From Diogma glabrata (Eukaryota > Arthropoda > Insecta > Diptera > Cylindrotomidae), in contig OY856188.1 of NCBI GenBank assembly GCA_963693315.1, positions 250,809,394 through 250,873,393 of the forward strand: a stretch of 64,000 nucleotides of DNA, given 5' to 3'. A model generated the notes under the pieces. That model was not told where the DNA came from, made no database searches, and saw only the letters and a list, made by a program, of their open reading frames with translations. Shown here piece by piece: positions 23,746 through 34,075 of this stretch. Both the position numbers and the translations under genes were made by a program. Position 1 is the first letter of the stretch. Each line of letters opens with the position of its first letter.

Positions 23746-26179
23746 CGGAATATTCGTTCGTTAATGTTAACCCCCGAAGGTATAGTCAGATTATTGATTT
23801 GGCCAGTGCATAACGTATGGAAAACTATGGTGGTAGGTGACTCCTAGATTTTTTGCAGTTTGTTTATCTAAACAAAAGTCGTCGTGCGATAAAACTAAAA
23901 TTTGGTAGAAACATTTAATGTTTTCTTTAAAATTAGGTAGTCTATCGTTCCAGTGATGTGTATGTACTGCACTCACCCCAAACAACCCACCTCTTCTAAG
24001 TATAACATAACTTTAGTATAATATATTATTCTCCTTCGAGTCACGTTTTGAGAATTCAAAAAAACAAAACATTATAAATCTTATCCATCTTAGCATCACC
24101 ACAGTGTTCTAAACTTTAATAAATATTAATAAAAATCTCTAAGCAAGTGACCCGAAATTAAATTGTTTATTTAAATTAACCCTTTCTACCATTCCTTATA
24201 TTTTAGATAAAATCATTTTTAATATTGGTCACACCGCGCTAATACTAAGATAAATTGGTTAAGGATAAAACGGAGTCAAAATATAGAAAAGAAAAGAAAA
24301 ATTTAGATATATGTACATACATTAAAATATAATATAATAGAAATGTTGAAGATGATAAATTGTTATTTCTATCAAATTCAAGTTTGCAATCACCCTATTT
24401 GTTTTCTTTTTCTTCGTTCGTCTTCTCCTTTTTTCATTTTCTTATTTTCTTTACTTAATATCCTTTCCTCTGTAATTTTTGGAACATCTACATAAAATAC
24501 TGGAAATATAATAATAACAACAACAAGAAAATGTAAAACGTCGTATATTATTGAGAAGAAGAATCGTTTAAGGATGGTTTTGGTGTAAGGATATTTTTCA
24601 AAATGTGGACATACATATAAATTATGTGTATATGACCGACCGAACTACGACGATTGTTAAAATTATATTTAGGTATGTATATTTGTTTCTACATCTTTTA
24701 TGTATAACATGGATATACTTACAAACGTTGATGTCCAACAAAATAGATGACTAACAGAAAACGACAGCGAGAAACACAGTAAACCTAAGTTGAAGTTATA
24801 CTCCTTTTGTTACATAATTTTAAGGTTTTAGTATATTTAGTCCATTCCTTCTAAAATTGAAGAAAAAACATTATTTATGTATGAAAGTTGAAATGAAATA
24901 ACTTTTTTCAGAATTCTATAAATTCGAAATTATCCTTCGAACAAAGTGATGCAATACTTGTATTATTCTTTCTTTTAAGTACAAATTTTTATCACTTTGT
25001 AAATGCATTCAAATTTTGAGATCTGTCATCGAAAGGCGTTGACATTAGCGAGAGAAATCAAATTTTTTGGAAGACCAAATATGACATACGTGTGTTTTTC
25101 TTTATTTCTTGATTTTTACTTACATATTTTAATTCTTATGCAGGTTTACCCTATTTTTTGCCACTGTTGCGTTTTAATTTTTTTTTCTGCAAAACAAAAT
25201 GAATTTCTGTACCAGTAAAATTTTGAACATAATAGGAAATTTTTCAATGAACACCGAATCATAATACCAGTCCCTAGAATATGAAATTTGAATTCGTACC
25301 AGTGGGTATTAGAATTCATTAGTTTGAAACTCTCTTTTTCTATCAAACTAAAAGCATCACACCAATCCCATTCGATTGAATCATGTTTCATGTTTGATAA
25401 CAAAGAGCTTGTTCCTATCGGTTATAAAATATACCAGGCTTAAGTACAATCATTTTTTAAAGTCAAATTATGTATTGAAGTTATTAATACAAAAGCAAAA
25501 ACGTCGGTCATGTTTCCTAAATTTGTTGCTCTTTCAAATGGCATCCTACTCGTTCAGGTCAAAAAAAGCTTTTTTTCACCCTTCTCCACTCCCATCCCCT
25601 AAGGCTAAACACATAGAAAAAAAATTATTTGGAACTTCGCTATATTTTTCGTTAAAAATTTGTAAAAAAATTCGTGTCTCTGTGAATTTTTTCAAATTTT
25701 TCTGTCAATCAATGCGAAACGTAGGGGCAGAGGGAAACACAAAAATTGAATTTTTTTGACAAAAATAGGAAAACTGTAAATTGCAAAATTCTTTAAGAAA
25801 ATGCAATGTTTCTTAAATCAAATGCTCGTTCGAATGACTCCCTTCTTAGCCGGGTTTTAAATGAGGTTTTACCCTTCTCATTTCCCCATAATAAATATGG
25901 CTACTACAATAAATATTTATTTATTCGCCTACATATTAAAGTGTTACTTTATTACTTTGATTTGCGGCTTTAAAGTATCACTTTTCAACTATTTATTTTG
26001 TTGTCATAGCTACGTCCAAAAAAGTAAAAAGCATTTGTATTTGTTTAAATTCTATGAAAAATAAAATTTTTATCAAAGCAACCCTCAAATTCAAAATTTC
26101 CTTATCCAATTAAAATAGTTGTTATCATTTGTTGTCATAGCTACACAATAATTTGGAAAAAATAATAAATATTTTGTCA
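23746..26179. other. AT-rich DNA, no supported gene
   Basis: Fly-like non-coding words such as ATGTACATACAT occur near 24310. The plus frame at 25376-25759 (127 codons) is lysine-, phenylalanine- and serine-rich without a domain, start context or splice partner. The phrase GTTGTCATAGCTAC occurs at about 26000 and again near 26132. Confidence 0.35.
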
Positions 26180-26417
26180 AAGGTTACTTGTTCCACATAT
26201 TTTTATTTTAAAATTTATGAAAATTTATAATTTTAATTTAGAATAAACCAATTTTCTTAAAATATTTTGCTTGCGGCGAATAAAAAATAGTATATGATGC
26301 ACGGACGTAAGCTATTTTGGACTTAATGTGGGTGCAAATCTCGGCTAGCGCCTCGATTTGCAAACTCCACATCCGTCCAAAATCTTTAGTTTTACGTCCT
26401 AGCATCATAATGTACTA
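26180..26417 (-). repeat. Palindromic repeat B, copy 2
   Basis: Reverse-oriented counterpart of 19007-19244, matching from GGAACAAGTAACCTT to TAGTACATTATGATGC. The core reads CGAGGCGCTAGCCGAG when reversed, one base different from copy 1, a change that keeps the stem-loop and improves the small palindrome. Confidence 0.85.
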
Positions 26418-26945
26418 TATTAAAAGCTTTGCAATTTTTCTATACTCCAAATACTTTTTTAAATTTTCGATCAATTAGATTCGGAGCGAAGTGAGGAAAT
26501 TAATTTTACAAAATAACGGTGGAGTATAAAATTCCAAACTACATTTTAAAGAAATGCTGAAGTGAAGTCCTTTTATATGATACATTTTTATAAAGTCAAA
26601 TAGGGCTTTATAAAAATGTATTTTCTCAATGACGTAGCCCTGCAACACAAACTAAAATAACTTTATTTACTTTTTAACCCACTATCTTATGTTACTGAGT
26701 TAGTTCTCCATAGGTTAACTTGGTATGAAGAGAAAAAAAATCGTGAAGGCATATACGTCAAAAATAATTTCTCTTTTCTTCATTTTAATTTTTTTTTCAA
26801 TGTTTATATTTACTACCACAAACTTTTTTATAAATAAATTAAAAACAATTCTAAATATAAAATCAAAAAAATTTAAACGTTATAACATATTTCTTTAGTA
26901 CTTGTTTTATACGCAAGTTAATGTAAATTTTAAAAATAAAAGATT
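26418..26945. other. AT-rich spacer, no gene
   Basis: Nothing recognised apart from a short inverted pair TTTTTATAAAGTC and GACTTTATAAAAATG-type words near 26585-26620. Confidence 0.3.
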
Positions 26946-26948
26946 TAA

Positions 26949-27590
26949 TTACTTCGGTCTGAAAGACCTAAGTATTACATTCATGAGCTAAAAGTGAAAT
27001 TTTTACCCACACTTTTTTGGCAGTTCTTGACGTTTTAGGACCTACTGATTCTAAGTGACAATGAGTAGGAACAAAGTATGCGGAGAAATCTTGATGGTTG
27101 GGATTGGTATGTGAGACCATAAACTAGGTTATTGCATTATAAGTTTGTCAAAAAAATGTTGCCAAGTGTGTCAAAAGAAAGATTTTTATTTATTGTTTTA
27201 CCCAATTTTTTGGAAAAAATAATATAAATTATTTGTATGACATGAAATTTTATTATTATTATAGAGAATTATGGCATTATAAGTTTGTCAAAAAAATGTT
27301 GTCAAGTGTGTCAAAAAGTGATTTCATTTATTTTTTTAGCCAATTTTTTGGAAAAAAAAAATTAGCGGTTTTTATGACGTAAATGTAGTTGAAAATGAAA
27401 TTGGACATGGAAGTTTTTGAATTTGTTATAGTTTTTGAAATATTTTGGGAATTTTGAAAAAAGTTTGTATTTTTGATTTTGTAATAATTTTTGCAATATT
27501 TTTAGAATTTTGGAAAAAGTTTTAATTTTTGATTTTGTAATAATTTTGGCAATATTTTCAGAATTTTGAAAAAAAATACAATTTTTTTAT
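26949..27590 (+). mobile_element. Element A, copy 2
   Basis: Begins with the hairpin ACTTCGGTCTGAAAGACC and follows copy 1 in reverse: TGACGTTTTAGGACCTACTG, two tandem blocks with ATAAGTTTGTCAAAAAAATG, then GAAATTGGACATGGAAG. It ends with three subunits of the minisatellite that makes up the array at 3.0-3.8 kb. The internal block with the GACGGAC-type tract is missing and one arm of the long hairpin is lost. At 27590 it meets a retrotransposon poly-A tail, suggesting the retrotransposon inserted here. Confidence 0.7.
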
Positions 27591-27660
27591 ACATTTTTTT
27601 TTTTTTTTTTTTTAATAAAATGTGTTGTGTAATAGGGTTTAGAATATGTGTCACAACAAC
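27590..27660 (-). mobile_element. 3' end of the 1006-codon retrotransposon family, with poly-A tail
   Basis: On the minus strand it reads GTTGTTGTGACACATATTC, a short 3' UTR, CATTTTATT, then a run of about 19 A. The same 3' end recurs at 28.5-28.6 kb. If element D is an insertion, this is the missing tail of the intact ORF at 29482-32502. Confidence 0.65.
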
Positions 27661-28107
27661 ACATAAATACCTTTTAAGACCTAGGTCTAGACCTGCCCAA
27701 CTAGCATTTTAACTTCTTTTAAAACACTAAACAGTCTTACCGAAACTAACTTCCCCTCCTTCATAGTTTCTTTAAAATTTCTAAACAGTTTCGATAAAGG
27801 CTATTTGGAGAACTTTCCCCGCCTTTAACGAAGCTATAATTTGTAAAAGACTTCGGAAATAGCTTCGGTAAGGTCATTTGTAAGCAGTTATGCAAGCTGA
27901 ATAGAATTTATGGTTTGACAAGCTGTAGCTTCGGTAAAGTACTTCTAATAGCTTGTTTTAAGCAATCTTTAGAAGTTTTATAGAAGCTATTAAAAAATGT
28001 GACAAAAATATTACAATGTTTTTTATATATCTACACTTTTTTAACGTAATTACTGTTATTGCTATTTTATTTATTTAGTGTTTAAATTTAAGTTTTTGTT
28101 TACGATC

Positions 28108-28170
28108 GCATTAAGTTTCGAACCCTGGTCCTTCGATCGTTTGTCCTGCACACTATCCAATCGGCTGATT
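28108..28170 (-). pseudogene. tRNA-derived sequence in element D, copy 2
   Basis: Minus strand: GATTGGATAGTGTGCAGGAC (A-box-like) then GGGTTCGAAACTT (B-box-like), in the same place within D as the block at 8.5 kb. Not a functional tRNA: the stems do not close. Confidence 0.5.
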
Positions 28171-28494
28171 TAAATGTAAAGAAACAATAAATATCTTTGA
28201 TAGTAAATACAATAACAATAGCTTCTATAAGACTTCCATAGAACTTCCATAGAATTTAGTTTTTTAATTTAGATGTAGAAAATATAGTATATAATTTAGG
28301 GGCTTATTTTTTATGGAAAAAGGTATGTGACATGTAACTTCAATGGGTTTTTCAACGATGAAATTACAATCTGAGGTAAAATAATATTGACAAATCTATT
28401 TTCTATTTGTTTTATTAGTTCAAAGATTTTAAGGAAAACAAAATTAAGGGGTTATATTTTTTCACTCATTAACTTTTAGCGTACTTACACCTTT

Positions 28495-28625
28495 ATTTGA
28501 ACAATATTTTTTTTTTAAATAAAAAGTTTTGTAATTGGATTTTTAATAGGTGTCACAACAACATGCGTACTAAGGTGCTGATGAACGCAGTTAATTTTTA
28601 AAAATGTTATATAAATATAAAACAA
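28495..28625 (-). mobile_element. Second 3' end of the same non-LTR family
   Basis: Minus strand: TGATGCAC-type coding end, GCATGTTGTTGTGACACCTA, a short 3' UTR and a TTTAAAAAAAAAA tail. It aligns with the last codons of the 1006-codon ORF (plus-strand word CACAACAAC and downstream AAGGTG..GATGAACGC versus GAGGTGTAGATTAACGC). The copy is heavily 5'-truncated and lies in the loop of D. Confidence 0.6.
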
Positions 28626-29481
28626 TAACAAAAGAAGCAACGATATATCGCACCCATCCATTTGCTGTAAATTATTTTAATAGAGTGACTAAATTATGAA
28701 ACTCTGTATCGCCTCAGTTCTTCCTGACGAGTTTGGCTCTCCGAAATTTAAAGAAAATTCATATACCATTATTTATAAAACTTTAAATTTTCTCTATTCC
28801 ACTCTAGTTGATTTTTCTGATTCTGATTCTCTAATCTAATTGATTATGATTTTGATTCATTTTGTTGTCTATTTGAAGACTCTAAATAAAGAATATTTTA
28901 TATTGTGCAAAATAAGTCTAAATAATAAATTAAAAAACAAAAACCACCTTATGCACAATACTTTTTTGACAAAAACGAAACGATTTCAATTTCGTATTTG
29001 CTTCAATTTCATATAAACCCATTCAAATTACATGTCACATATCTTTTTCCGCATAAAAAGTAAGCCCCTGAATTAAACTATATTTTCTACATCTAAATTT
29101 AGATGAAATAATAGAAGCAATAGCTTCCGTCAGTTTGACATATATCGTTTCAGATATTGAAGCAATTTTTAGAATTTTGACAGCTGTGCTTCTATACGAT
29201 CTGTAAACAGTTACAACTGAAACAACTACAATCCTAATGACAGCTATAACTTCTATAACCTTTTTTCGGAAGCTTTATTTAGTGTTGTGTATATAAGTTT
29301 CGGTAAAGCTTCTAATATTAAATATAGAAGTATTTTAGAAGCTTTCATTTCGATGGTGGGGAGAACTTCTCTGTGGATGTTGTATCGAAACTTTATAGAA
29401 ATAAAATATAACTAGCTTCCGCTTAGAAGCATTAGCGAAGCTTTATTGAAGCTAAAACTTGTATAACTCAAAATTGAGAAG

Positions 29482-32400
29482 CTAGTTTGCTTGTTGGGTG
29501 GGTCCCACAACAACTGGCGTTCTGAGGTGTAGATTAACGCTTTTTTTAAACATCTGTGGGTTGAAGCCACCTGAGACTAAGTGTTCCGGCAAACTATTCC
29601 ATTTGTACGCAGTTCGGACAAAGAAGTCTCTCTGCGATCTGCCAGTATGACAGCGCGGGATCTTTACCGCTTCACTGGTTGCGGCAGCCGATTGCCGAGT
29701 GGAACGGGGGTAAGAATAAGTTTGAGGCATGATGCCGCTGATTTCATCTGAGCACTGCTGATGACGATATTTGTAAAAAACAACGAGGTCAGCAACAGTG
29801 CGACGATGTTGTAGGGAATCAAGTTTTGATGTCAAAGTTCGATCACCTACAATTCGTATAGCTCGCTTTTGAACAGAGTCCAAGAGGGCCAAGATGGAAA
29901 CAGAGGCAGCACCCCAAACTTGACAGCAGTACTCCATACAGGGACGAATATAGGACTTATAAACATGAAGCAATTGGTATGGAGTGAAAAATTTTTTGCA
30001 TCTATTTAGGAGGCCGAGTTTTTTAGACGCGCTTTTTGCCATCGCCATTACATGATCGTTCCAGAGTAGGTCATTTGAAACTGTGACACCCAATAAACGA
30101 ATGTTTTTACATTCAACTATTGGTTCATCACACATACTAAATAAAATATCTTTGGGGAACTCGGTCTTTAATCTGGAAACAATCAACAGCTGTGTTTTGG
30201 TGGAGTTGAAATTGACAAGGTTTTGGTCACCCCAATCGGCGACTTTATTCAGGTCTTTGTTCACGTTTATGGCAGCGTCTCTCCGGGCAGGATTAATTCG
30301 TTCGTGCATTTTACCTTTTGAAGGAAGGGGCTCGAACGACTTGTGCAGAGTACTATCATCTGCAAAACTATTTATTGGGTTACTGGTGATTTTCAACAAT
30401 TCGTTGATATAAATCAAAAATAGGGTTGTGGACAATACTGAGCCTTGGGGTACACCAGCGTTAATTAGTTTAGACTCAGAAGAAAATCCGTCTAAGGTTA
30501 CCGAAATGTATCGGTTGGATAGAAAATTTTGAATCAGCTTCACAACATTGGGATGAAAACCGTACGCAACGAGCTTGTTGATTAAGTTGGCATGCCAGAC
30601 TCGATCGAATGCCTTGGAGATGTCTAAAGCGATAACGTATGTTTCACCACCTTTATCAAGTATGCTGTTCCAACAATGCCCTACATAGTTTAATAGATCG
30701 GTAGTTGATCTTTTGTTTCGAAAACCGTATTGGCTGTCGGATATTAAATGATTTTCTTCCAGAAATTTTGAAATATGTGTATTAATATAATGCTCATAGA
30801 CTTTGGATAGGACCGATAGTAAAGCTATTGGCCTATAATTTGAGATATCGGATTTTGGTCCCTTTTTGGGGACGGGCTGGACATTTGCCAACTTCCAGCA
30901 CGAGGGAAATATACCAGATTTGTAGGATTGGTAGAATATTTTAGTTAAAGTTGGTGCAAGTTCTTTGGAAAAGGTTTTTAAAATAATGGGTGGAATATTG
31001 TCCATTCCTGATGCTTTGTTGATGTTTAACCCCTTTAAAAGTTTAGCGACTATTTTGGGTTTGAAGTGAAGTTCATTCATATTAACTCCTGAAGACTGGA
31101 TTTGGGGTATTTCTTTAGGAGTTTCCAAAACAGTGGAGTTCAAAGCAAAGCGTTCAGCGAACAAGTTAGCTTTTCTTGCGGGATAATTGACGATTAAATC
31201 ACCATCTATAATAGGGGGAATAGAAAATTTTGTACCAGAATTTAAAGAATTAATGGCACTGTAGAAACTCTTGTCAGAAACAGACATAGACGTAAGTTTT
31301 GAGGCTTTCGCTCTGTCAATTTCGGACTTTTCGTTTGAGATAATCTGATTAGATATTTTGTTGGCCTTTAGATATTGGGATCGATTAGTGGGAGTTTTGT
31401 TATGAATCCAAATATTAAATGATCTACGTTTGTTTCTAAGTGCCGTTTTGGCAGCTTTCGAATACAAGTATTTTTGTTTGGGTTTTACTATGGAGAAAGG
31501 GACAAATTTATTGATAGCAAATTGGATGGTTTCTGTAAAGTTTTGAGCAGAAACATTTACATTGTCAGTGTAAAAACAATGACGGTCGAAAGGGAAACCA
31601 TGGAAAAAATTTTGAAGACCACTCTTATCCATTTTTGAGTAGTGAAATATTTTACGGGGTTTGGGAGCTGTAGTTTTAAGTAAATCAGTTTTGATAACTG
31701 ATGAGATTAAATAATGATCAGAATTTCCAATACTACCTTTCGCGACATCGACACTCGTAATATCTGGCATTGTGGTAAGATAGAGATCTAAAAGAAAACT
31801 ATTATCACCGCCATTACGGGGAGTGAAAGTCGGGCTTTTAACAATTTGGAATAGGCCCTGAGACGCGGCAAAAATTTCTGCCAGTTTTCCACTATTGTCA
31901 ACATCGTCGGTCGATTTGGAGAATTCCAACCATGATTTGTTGTGGACGTTGAAGTCACCGGTAACGATAACTTCACAATTAGGGGACTTTGCTCTAATCT
32001 CGTCCATAATTTTTGTCAGTATATTAAAAAAGTTTGGGTTACGTTTGTTGGGGGACCGGTATAAAGCTATTGTAAAAAAAGTCATTTCTGGAAGACAAAT
32101 CTTTAAAACCATTGTATTGAAGCCGTCACCGTGTAGTTCAAAATTTGGAAAGCGCGTGTACGCAACACTCTCATGAATGAATGCGCATACGCCCTGATGG
32201 AGTTTGAAAGCTGATTCGAGCCTATATTTGGAATTAAGAGATTCTATAAAGAGAAAATTTTCAGAAACTTGTGTTTCTGTAAGGAATAGAATGTTCGGTT
32301 TGTCGTGCTCAAGATGATGTTGCACGTGGTCATGGTTAGCGTTCAATCCGCAGATGTTTTGAACATGTATTTTAAAATTTTTTATTGATTCATATATGTT

Positions 32401-32502
32401 TTGTCCCTGCAAATTCCGTGGACATGCCGCTTTATGGGCGGGTGGATTGCGCAAATTTGCTTTACCACTTGCAGACTTATTTTTTTTCGGTTGTACTGCC
32501 AT
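29482..32502 (-). CDS. Intact non-LTR retrotransposon polyprotein (APE endonuclease and reverse transcriptase)
   Basis: Encodes 1006 residues that would nick target DNA and copy the element's RNA into the genome. The APE endonuclease spans about residues 43-270: VQNICGLN (Asn49), LTETQ (Glu76), GDFNVHN (182-188, with Asp183 and Asn185) and SDH (261-263). The reverse transcriptase spans about 490-780: NYRPIALLSVLSKVYE, GFRNKRSTTDLL, ALDISKAFDRVWH (Asp627), GVPQGSVLS (683-691) and SFADDSTLH (713-716 FADD). All catalytic residues I can check are present and no stop interrupts it, so it is young or under constraint. The last eight or so codons (GPTQQAN and stop) lie in the end of element D, so the native C-terminus is probably different. 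There is no ORF1 upstream. It belongs to the Jockey/CR1 group; clade not assigned. Confidence 0.93.
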   Translation of the reverse strand: MAVQPKKNKSASGKANLRNPPAHKAACPRNLQGQNIYESIKNFKIHVQNICGLNANHDHVQHHLEHDKPNILFLTETQVSENFLFIESLNSKYRLESAFKLHQGVCAFIHESVAYTRFPNFELHGDGFNTMVLKICLPEMTFFTIALYRSPNKRNPNFFNILTKIMDEIRAKSPNCEVIVTGDFNVHNKSWLEFSKSTDDVDNSGKLAEIFAASQGLFQIVKSPTFTPRNGGDNSFLLDLYLTTMPDITSVDVAKGSIGNSDHYLISSVIKTDLLKTTAPKPRKIFHYSKMDKSGLQNFFHGFPFDRHCFYTDNVNVSAQNFTETIQFAINKFVPFSIVKPKQKYLYSKAAKTALRNKRRSFNIWIHNKTPTNRSQYLKANKISNQIISNEKSEIDRAKASKLTSMSVSDKSFYSAINSLNSGTKFSIPPIIDGDLIVNYPARKANLFAERFALNSTVLETPKEIPQIQSSGVNMNELHFKPKIVAKLLKGLNINKASGMDNIPPIILKTFSKELAPTLTKIFYQSYKSGIFPSCWKLANVQPVPKKGPKSDISNYRPIALLSVLSKVYEHYINTHISKFLEENHLISDSQYGFRNKRSTTDLLNYVGHCWNSILDKGGETYVIALDISKAFDRVWHANLINKLVAYGFHPNVVKLIQNFLSNRYISVTLDGFSSESKLINAGVPQGSVLSTTLFLIYINELLKITSNPINSFADDSTLHKSFEPLPSKGKMHERINPARRDAAINVNKDLNKVADWGDQNLVNFNSTKTQLLIVSRLKTEFPKDILFSMCDEPIVECKNIRLLGVTVSNDLLWNDHVMAMAKSASKKLGLLNRCKKFFTPYQLLHVYKSYIRPCMEYCCQVWGAASVSILALLDSVQKRAIRIVGDRTLTSKLDSLQHRRTVADLVVFYKYRHQQCSDEISGIMPQTYSYPRSTRQSAAATSEAVKIPRCHTGRSQRDFFVRTAYKWNSLPEHLVSGGFNPQMFKKSVNLHLRTPVVVGPTQQAN

Positions 32503-33005
32503 ATATATATATCAAAAGGGTTTTATTTTATTTTTTTATGTTTTATTTTAAAAATGGATAACTAAGTAAAAAATCCTATCATACAACAAAATATGACATA
32601 TGCCAATATTTCATGATAAGATGAAGAAATAATAACAAAATAATAAGTGAAAAACAAATTGTGAGAAACTCGCAGAAAACAAAACAAAACTAAATGCCAA
32701 TAATCCAGCTGATGCAGCGCACCCCAGACGCACCGCCCACCACCTCAATCGAGGCACAAAGCCCACACATAACTACGTGTTGGTCCGATTTCTCGGAAGA
32801 GCTAATGAGCGGTACCGCTACGGAACGCTGCCCAGCTAAGACTGGAAGTGCTGCCGTTGACTAATTAAAGTTCGTCCGCCAGCACCCTAAGATATCATCT
32901 TGGCTAATGACATCTCCTGCCATTGCCAGTGGTATGTGATATCTCACGCTAACTCATATGTCAATGGCAGGGACTGGAGTACGCAGGGTAGTCAGACCCG
33001 TATAT
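32503..33005 (-). promoter_or_regulatory. Probable 5' UTR of the non-LTR element
   Basis: The half farther from the ORF (32700-33000) is notably GC-rich for this window and ends abruptly near 33002, as expected at a full-length element's 5' end, where such elements carry an internal promoter. A hairpin is visible: CCTGCCATTG (32916-32925) pairs perfectly with CAATGGCAGG (32962-32971). No ORF1-like frame is present. The promoter role is inferred from the element class. Confidence 0.5.
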
Positions 33006-33009
33006 TTTT

Positions 33010-33226
33010 AAAATTTTGAAAAAAATTATTGTGTAAGTTAATGTAAGTCTTATATATTCTCTTCAGTTCCACCTGTAGAGCAGGATCTAGGATGTCTCGA
33101 TTAATATAACTATTAACTGTCTCTTTTAATTTAGTACAAGAGGAACGGAAAAGGTTTTCTTCGTCAAAGGAAACCAGTTTGCAACGGATATTAATAATGT
33201 TATTGACCGCAAATGGAATATGAAAC
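33010..33226. other. Junction DNA between the non-LTR element and the Penelope-like relic
   Basis: Contains a local direct duplication: CAACGGATATTAATAATGTTA (33184-33204) and CAACGGATATTACTAATGCTA about 46 bp later, the second bordering the Penelope-like frame. No other feature is recognised. Confidence 0.4.
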
Positions 33227-34075
33227 TCAACGGATATTACTAATGCTATTGACCAGATCTATTGAATTTTTTACAGAATATGTGGATGAGAAATGTGTAT
33301 GTTTGTTGAATAAAATGATAATTTTTTTACATAATTTATAGGCGGGAGCATTGCAGTAAGAAACGATAGGTATAATGGGCATATTATCTTTATGAATCTT
33401 AGGCAAACCATACAAAGTTGGCGCCATGCAATTCATAATAGTATACTTCTAACCATCGTTTTGAATAACAGTTTAACAAGTTTTAATGCTCTGACTCAAA
33501 GCTAGCTTAAATGATAGGGTGGGGTCTTTTGGTAACTCTAGGACTTGACTATCTGTGATAAAATCCATTATTTTCGAATTGTATCCTGATTTGTTAAGAA
33601 AAGTGATGGTATTGCCTTTATCAGCCTTGCAAACGATTAGATCATCTTTCACAATTTTATTTTTGATCGATTTTATCACTTTCGTCGGTTGAGAAAAAGT
33701 ATTCCAAGTAACACTCACCTGTTCTTTGAGTACGAAAGGACAAGCTGCTTTGATTTGTATCGTCTCTACGGAAAGTGCTACATCCAAGTCCACAGCTAAT
33801 TCTTCTAGATTGTTGATGTTTGTTTTTATTAAAGGTGAGAAATTTACTCCCTTGCTCAGTAAATCTTCTTCATGGGTAGTAAATGTTGATTCGGTAAAGT
33901 TTTTAAATCGTGGATGAAATATATGTTCCGTTTCGTTCCTGTTGTTTTGGTGATGGGTCTGGTTTTGTTTACGCAATTGCTCCATTAACTTGTTCAGTTT
34001 GGCAGATTGTTTCAGGTACATGTGTCAATTCTGCAGTTTCTTCTTGTACAGTTCGGTAATAAGTTTTGTTTTTTA
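33227..34075 (-). pseudogene. Penelope-like element, N-terminal half (minus strand)
   Basis: The frame 34021-33473 (182 residues) and the frame 33436-33227 (69 residues) belong to one Penelope-type reverse transcriptase interrupted by a stop or frameshift near 33470. Recognisable parts are VCKADKGNTITFLNKSGY at the start of the RT core and LYGLPKIHK followed by PIVSYCNAPAYKL. LYGLPKIHK with a following P-IVS is a hallmark of Penelope-like RTs. The polypeptide then stops before the catalytic YVDD region, which lies in the neighbouring half on the opposite strand. It is inactive. Confidence 0.85.

Larger units (their letters stand above)
27661..29505. mobile_element. Fold-back element D, copy 2, inserted into the retrotransposon 3' end
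   Basis: Flanked by CACAACAAC at 27652-27660 and again at 29506-29514, a plausible 9-bp target-site duplication. The arms are inverted copies: CTGCCCAACTAGC near 27693 against the reverse complement of GCTTGTTGGGTGGG (29490-29503), and TTTAGATGTAGAAAATATAG near 28268 against its inverted copy ending near 29108, followed by matching GTGACATGTAA blocks. The left arm includes the tRNA-like block. The loop (about 28.37-29.0 kb) holds a further retrotransposon 3' end. There is no coding capacity. The extreme left end (about 30 bp) does not match the right end, so the exact boundary is uncertain. Confidence 0.65.

Noticed and set aside
25376..25759. 127-codon plus-strand frame
   Set aside because: Composition is that of AT-rich DNA; no domain, signal peptide or repeat partner.
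30083..32176. Plus-strand frames of 93-109 codons opposite the retrotransposon ORF
   Set aside because: Antisense shadows of the 1006-codon coding sequence.
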